Translations under genes and position numbers: made by a program | Shown: in pieces, positions 7,541 through 11,066 of the stretch | Layout of the letters: the number at the start of each line of letters is the position of its first letter | Numbering within the stretch: position 1 is the stretch's first letter | DNA from: a bacterium | GTDB lineage: Bacteria; Hydrogenedentota; Hydrogenedentia; Hydrogenedentiales; SLHB01 | Length of the DNA stretch: 11,066 nt | Direction: 5' to 3' | Assembly (NCBI GenBank): GCA_024231375.1 | Contig: JAAEQP010000789.1 | Span: forward strand, 1-11,066 | The notes under the pieces: generated by a model | Seen by the model: only the letters and a program-made list of their open reading frames with translations | Told to the model about the DNA's origin: nothing | The model's database searches: none

Positions 7541-7852
7541 ATGTATGCAGTTGTGACGACTGGGAACAAGCAGTACAAGGTCGCCGAGGGCGACCGGTTG
7601 CGCGTCGAGAAGATCGACGCGGTTGTGGGCGACACGGTGGAGTTGGACAACGTGGCGCTGGTGGCCGGTGAAGACGGAGTTGTCGTGGACCCGGCCAAGT
7701 TGAAGGACGCGAAGGTGGTGTGCCAGGTGATGGCCCAGGACCGGGCGAAGAAGATCATTGTCTTCAAGAAGAAGCGGCGCAAGAACTACGCGCGCACCCA
7801 GGGTCATCGCCAAGCGTTCACCGAGTTGAAGGTAGACAAGATTCAGGCCTAG
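7541..7852 (+). CDS. rplU: Large-subunit ribosomal protein bL21
   Basis: The 103-residue protein matches L21 over its whole length: MYAVVTTGNKQYKV at the start, GDTVELDNVALVAG in the middle, and the basic, rRNA-binding stretch IIVFKKKRRKNYARTQGHRQ near the end. It binds 23S rRNA and sits early in 50S assembly. The start at 7541 has GGAG at 7530-7533 with 7-base spacing and gives the standard N-terminus; an upstream in-frame start at 7463 would add 26 unrelated residues and overlap nadX, so it is rejected. It is the first of the conserved rplU-rpmA-obgE run. Confidence 0.97.
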   Translation: MYAVVTTGNKQYKVAEGDRLRVEKIDAVVGDTVELDNVALVAGEDGVVVDPAKLKDAKVVCQVMAQDRAKKIIVFKKKRRKNYARTQGHRQAFTELKVDKIQA

Positions 7853-7904
7853 CCCTCCGGAAACGGAATGGGGCCAACCTGATACGACGTGAGGAGTTTT
7901 TCAC

Positions 7905-8162
7905 ATGGCTCACAAGAAAGCGGGCGGTAGTTCGCGCAACGGCCGCGACAGCAATGCGCAACGCCTTGGCGTGAAGAAGTTCGGTGGTCAGATCGTGCGT
8001 GCGGGCAACATCTTGGTTCGCCAACGCGGCACCCAGTTCAAGCCCGGCGACAATGTCGGCGTTGGACGCGACCACACCCTGTTCGCGCTGGTGGACGGGA
8101 CGGTCCGTTTCCGTCACGTAACCAAGCAGCGCCAGTGCATCGACATCGTCGAGCCTGAATAG
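7905..8162 (+). CDS. rpmA: Large-subunit ribosomal protein bL27
   Basis: The 85-residue protein shows the canonical L27 start [16 protein letters not shown], whose N-terminal tail reaches the peptidyl transferase centre and contacts tRNA, followed by [20 protein letters not shown] and [12 protein letters not shown]. There is no N-terminal extension of the kind removed by a protease in Firmicutes. GAGGAG at 7891-7896 lies 8 bases before the ATG. The gene follows rplU by 52 bp. Confidence 0.98.
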   Translation: MAHKKAGGSSRNGRDSNAQRLGVKKFGGQIVRAGNILVRQRGTQFKPGDNVGVGRDHTLFALVDGTVRFRHVTKQRQCIDIVEPE

Positions 8163-8165
8163 CGC

Positions 8166-8213
8166 ACAGTCAGCGCCGGGCGCCCCGCCGAAAGCGTTGT
8201 TGGGGCCCACTGT
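8166..8213 (+). other. Nested inverted repeats between rpmA and obgE
   Basis: ACAGT (8166-8170) and ACTGT (8209-8213) could close a structure containing GCCCC (8182-8186) paired with GGGGC (8202-8206), with a small GC(CGAAA)GC hairpin inside. No run of Ts follows, so it is not a standard terminator. It begins 3 bases after the rpmA stop and could stabilise the upstream mRNA or tune obgE expression; this is inference. The rest of the 124-bp gap holds further short GC-rich self-complementary stretches. Confidence 0.35.
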
Positions 8214-8286
8214 ACGGTAACGACGGCGTATCCGGCGGCCTACGGCTTCCGGCCGGTTGAAGACCGACTGTAATCGGCGGCATATC

Positions 8287-9543
8287 ATGTTTATCGACCG
8301 AGCACGTGTCCGCGTCACCGCAGGAAAAGGCGGCCGAGGGTGCTGCAGTTTTCGTCGCGAAAAGTACGTGCCTCGGGGCGGCCCCAGCGGAGGCGACGGC
8401 GGCGACGGCGGCAGCGTCTACATTGTGGCCGATCCTCGGTACGCATCCCTCCTTGATGTTCGTTACCAGAGCTTACGCCAAGCGGATTCCGGCGCCCATG
8501 GTCTGGGCAGCGGCTGCCATGGCAAGTGCGGTGACGATCTGCGCATCCCCGTGCCTCCAGGCACCCTCGTCAAGGACGCGAAGACCGAGGAAGTGATTGC
8601 CGACCTCACGGAAGAAGGCCAGGAATTCCTTGCTGTGCGCGGGGGACATGGCGGCAAGGGCAACGCCCGATTCGCCAACTCGACCCGGCGGGCGCCCCGG
8701 TTCGCCGAACTGGGCGAACCCGGCGAAGAAGGCGAGTTCATCCTCGAACTGAAGCTGATCGCGGAAGTGGGGCTCGTGGGCCTTCCGAACGCAGGCAAGT
8801 CCACATTTCTGTCGGTGGTGACCGCCGCCACGCCCAAGATCGCCGACTACCCGTTCACGACGCTGTCGCCCAATCTGGGCGTGGCGCAACTCAGCGGCTA
8901 CCGAACCCTTACCATCGCGGATATCCCGGGCATCATCGAGGGGGCCGCCGAAGGCAAGGGACTGGGGCACGATTTCCTTCGCCACATCGAGCGCACCAAA
9001 GTGCTGCTGTTCCTCATCGACCTGGGCGACGACGACCCGGTCCAGACGCGCGCTGTCCTGGAGGCCGAACTTGCCGAACACAGCGAGGAACTGGCCAGCA
9101 GACCGAAGATATTCGCGCTGACAAAGGCGGACATCACCGAGAACCGGGAACGGTTCGATGAAGTGGCGCAAGCTTTTGACCAGCCATTCCTGCTGTCGGC
9201 GCTCGCGCACGAGGGATTGGACGAACTCATGGATCATCTGTGGACCACGGTCGACCGGGTCCGCAAGGAAGAGAAAGGCGCGGTCGGGTTCGACGAGCCG
9301 CAGGCGGAGTACACGTACGAAGCGCCCTACACCATCAGTAAGACGCGTTCCGGATTCCGAGTGGAAGGCAAGACGTTGCTGCGCGCGGCACGGATGACGG
9401 ATTTCGACAACGACGAGGCGGTGCGGCATTTCCAGGAACGGCTGAAACGCATGGGCATCCTCAAGACCCTGAAGCGCATGGGTGCGGAACGGGGTCAAAG
9501 CATTTTCATCGAGGATCTTGAGCTTGAGTACCATCCCGACTGA
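8287..9543 (+). CDS. obgE: Obg/CgtA family ribosome-assembly GTPase
   Basis: The 418-residue GTPase acts in late 50S assembly and stress signalling. The glycine-rich Obg fold (1-158) begins MFIDRARVRVTAGKGGRG and includes SFRREKYVPRGGPSGGDGG. The G domain has the P-loop GLPNAGKST (165-173), switch residues TTLSPNLG (191-198), DIPG (212-215), a G4 motif TKAD (279-282) where NKxD is usual, and SAL (304-306). Residues 337-418 form the C-terminal OCT domain (GFRVEGKTLLRAARMTDFDN and the Gly-rich end). ATG 8287 gives the family N-terminus; the upstream in-frame TTG at 8257 would add ten unrelated residues. Its binding site is weak (GGCGG at 8276-8280). The end overlaps the proB start. Four cysteines (19, 20, 77, 81) in the Obg fold are more than I expect there. 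Confidence 0.97.
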   Translation: MFIDRARVRVTAGKGGRGCCSFRREKYVPRGGPSGGDGGDGGSVYIVADPRYASLLDVRYQSLRQADSGAHGLGSGCHGKCGDDLRIPVPPGTLVKDAKTEEVIADLTEEGQEFLAVRGGHGGKGNARFANSTRRAPRFAELGEPGEEGEFILELKLIAEVGLVGLPNAGKSTFLSVVTAATPKIADYPFTTLSPNLGVAQLSGYRTLTIADIPGIIEGAAEGKGLGHDFLRHIERTKVLLFLIDLGDDDPVQTRAVLEAELAEHSEELASRPKIFALTKADITENRERFDEVAQAFDQPFLLSALAHEGLDELMDHLWTTVDRVRKEEKGAVGFDEPQAEYTYEAPYTISKTRSGFRVEGKTLLRAARMTDFDNDEAVRHFQERLKRMGILKTLKRMGAERGQSIFIEDLELEYHPD

Positions 9544-10666
9544 CATCAACACCTTGGTCGTGAAGATCGGCACCACGCTGATGAGTGGGAAGCGTGCCTT
9601 CGACGGACGAATCCTCGAGGAGGTCGTGAAGGAACTGGCCCAGTTGAAGCACGACCGCGCTGAGGCAGGCAACCCTCTGGATATCCTCATCGTGTCGTCC
9701 GGCGCTATCGGTTGCGGCATGGACCGGTTGGGCATCAGCGAACGGCCAAATCTGTTGCGCTTGAAACAGGCGACCGCGGCCGTGGGCCAGGCGCGCCTCA
9801 TGCACTACTACGAGATGCTGTTCCAGACCTACGGCGACGGGCTCCACGCGGCGCAGGTGCTGCTCTCGGCGGGCGACCTGGACGAACGGGTCCGCTATCT
9901 CAACATTCGCAACACCATTCAGGCCCTCTTCGACCTCGGACAGGTGGTCCCCATCGTCAACGAGAACGATTCGGTCGCGACCGACGAATTGCGCTTCGGC
10001 GACAACGACACCTTGGCGGCCCGCGTGGCGGCAGGCATCGGGGCCGACGTCCTGGTGATTCTCAGCGACGTGGACGGGTTGTTCGACAAGAACCCCGCAC
10101 GGTACAAAGGCGCGAAGCTGATCGAACACGTGGAACGGGTCACCGAAAATGTCGAGGCCCTGGCTGGCGACACCGCTGTGGCCACATCGGTTGGCGGGAT
10201 GGTGACCAAACTCGAAGCCGCACAGATCGCGTGTGCGTCGGGGGTGCGCACCGTCATTGCAAACGGGCACCGGCGTAACATTGTCACTCGGTCACTCGCG
10301 GGCAAGGCCCCCTGCACCACATTCGGCACAGCCGAAGGCGCTATGTCGCACCGAAAACGGTGGATTGCGTTTGGACGGGCGGTGCGCGGCTCGTTGACCA
10401 TCGACGACGGCGCCCGCCGAGCCCTTGTCGAGAAAGGCACGAGCCTCCTGGCGGCCGGCATCACGAAGGTCACGGGCAGCTTCGAAGTCGGCGCGGCAGT
10501 GCGCATCGTCACGGGCGACGGCAAGAAAGTCGCCACGGGACTGGTGAATTACTCGAGCGGCGACATCACCCGTATCAAGGGCCGGAAGAGCCGCGAAATC
10601 AAGACGATTCTGGGTAGGAAAGACTTCGACGAGGTGATCCACCGGGACAATCTCGCCGTTCTATGA
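9524..10666 (+). CDS. proB: Glutamate 5-kinase with C-terminal PUA domain
   Basis: ProB phosphorylates L-glutamate to gamma-glutamyl phosphate, the first and usually proline-inhibited step of proline synthesis. The kinase domain (about 9-262) shows LVVKIGTTLMSG, IVSSGAIGCG (56-65), VPIVNENDSV and GDNDTLAARVA (about 142-169), LSDVDGLF (180-187) and VGGMVTKLEAA (223-233). Residues about 285-365 form a PUA domain, as in E. coli ProB (367 residues; here 380). No ATG fits the start. TTG 9524 with GAGG at 9511-9514 and 9-base spacing is the best choice, overlapping obgE by 20 bases; TTG 9518 and GTG 9482 are alternatives. The overlap suggests translational coupling to obgE. Confidence 0.95.
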   Translation: MSTIPTDINTLVVKIGTTLMSGKRAFDGRILEEVVKELAQLKHDRAEAGNPLDILIVSSGAIGCGMDRLGISERPNLLRLKQATAAVGQARLMHYYEMLFQTYGDGLHAAQVLLSAGDLDERVRYLNIRNTIQALFDLGQVVPIVNENDSVATDELRFGDNDTLAARVAAGIGADVLVILSDVDGLFDKNPARYKGAKLIEHVERVTENVEALAGDTAVATSVGGMVTKLEAAQIACASGVRTVIANGHRRNIVTRSLAGKAPCTTFGTAEGAMSHRKRWIAFGRAVRGSLTIDDGARRALVEKGTSLLAAGITKVTGSFEVGAAVRIVTGDGKKVATGLVNYSSGDITRIKGRKSREIKTILGRKDFDEVIHRDNLAVL

Positions 10667-10718
10667 TCTGTTGCTACGCCGGTCCGCACTGCGGCGGCAC
10701 GAGACAAGGAGTGCAGGA

Positions 10719-11066
10719 ATGAGTCTTCAGGAAGACGTACAACGAATCGGCACACAGGCGCGCACGGCGTCGAACGCCCTCCGCTCGCTGTCGAGCGCGG
10801 TGAAGAATGCCGCCTTGACACGGATTGCAGCGGACCTGCGCGCGTCGGCGGATCAACTCAAAGCCGAGAATGCCAAGGACCTGACAGCCGGCAAGGAGAA
10901 GGGGTTGTCGTCGGCCATGATCGACCGGCTCGAACTCACCGATGCCCGTATCGAGGCCATGGCACAGGGGTTGGAAGAAGTGGCGGCGCTGCCCGATCCT
11001 GTCGGCGACATTGTGAACCAGACGGTACGTCCCAACGGCCTCCGCATTGCCCAGATCCGGCAACCC
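10719..11066 (+). CDS. proA: Gamma-glutamyl phosphate reductase, 3' part outside the window
   Basis: The frame is open from ATG 10719 to the last base, giving 116 residues of a protein usually a little over 400 long. It reduces the ProB product with NADPH to glutamate semialdehyde, which cyclises on the way to proline. The visible start has the typical ProA features: a helical N-terminus, LKAENAKDLTAGKEKGLS, MIDRLELTDARIEAMAQGL and DPVGDIVNQTVRPNGLRI. AAGGAG at 10706-10711 lies 7 bases before the ATG, a strong ribosome binding site. It follows proB by 52 bp with no terminator, so proB and proA are almost certainly one operon. The catalytic cysteine would lie beyond the window edge. Confidence 0.95.
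   Translation, partial: MSLQEDVQRIGTQARTASNALRSLSSAVKNAALTRIAADLRASADQLKAENAKDLTAGKEKGLSSAMIDRLELTDARIEAMAQGLEEVAALPDPVGDIVNQTVRPNGLRIAQIRQP

Noticed and set aside
8389..8414. GGCGAC/GGCGGC microrepeat that looks like a short tandem repeat
   Set aside because: It encodes the conserved glycine-rich GGDGGDGG segment of the Obg fold, so protein constraint explains it.
9446..9482. Two near-identical copies of a CATGGG-containing stretch encoding LKRMG
   Set aside because: They lie in the conserved OCT domain of Obg, where both segments are normal; no sign of duplication beyond this.
8473..9801. A 442-codon minus-strand frame opposite obgE and proB
   Set aside because: It is a shadow of GC-rich genes on the other strand, spans two known genes, and has no recognisable motif or binding site.

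Overview
The window is bacterial chromosome, mostly conserved housekeeping genes, with a toxin-antitoxin module at the left edge. Sampled 60-base lines are about 62 to 68% G+C in the housekeeping genes and about 52 to 55% in the first 1.4 kb. The order rplU-rpmA-obgE-proB-proA and the pair dnaG-rpoD are widespread in bacteria and do not identify a phylum. A Gram-negative-type, uncultured or lightly sampled lineage (for example PVC or Hydrogenedentes-like) is only a guess.

Layout. (1) 1-1397, plus strand: the 3' part of a HigB/RelE-type toxin gene, overlapped by an antitoxin gene whose product joins an XRE/HigA helix-turn-helix to an ImmA/IrrE-type zinc peptidase domain. (2) 1413-5268, minus strand: a promoter, dnaG (primase), a second promoter over the dnaG stop, rpoD (primary sigma factor), and 32 bp further a tRNA with anticodon CAT, most likely tRNA-Ile2. 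This is a reduced macromolecular-synthesis operon. It converges on the toxin-antitoxin module with only 15 bp between the tRNA and the antitoxin gene and no visible terminator. (3) 5219-5497: a 279-bp divergent intergenic region with a promoter for each direction. (4) 5498-6493, plus: a metal-dependent dehydrogenase related to glycerol-1-phosphate dehydrogenase. (5) 6520-7485, plus: a good sigma-70 promoter, a roughly 110-nt possibly structured leader, and an L-aspartate dehydrogenase gene (nadX type). (6) 7541-11066, plus: rplU, rpmA, obgE, proB and the 5' part of proA.

Functionally the window joins replication priming and sigma-factor supply (dnaG, rpoD), translation and ribosome assembly (tRNA, L21, L27, Obg), proline synthesis (ProB then ProA), and NAD precursor supply (aspartate dehydrogenase makes iminoaspartate for quinolinate). 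The toxin-antitoxin module is the only part that looks acquired; it abuts the 3' end of a tRNA gene, a common integration point for mobile DNA.

I found no CRISPR array, insertion sequence, rRNA or clearly new multi-gene system. The points most worth checking are the protease-fused antitoxin next to the tRNA, the dnaG start and its inverted repeat, the palindrome inside the dehydrogenase promoter, the substrate of that dehydrogenase, and the leader ahead of nadX.
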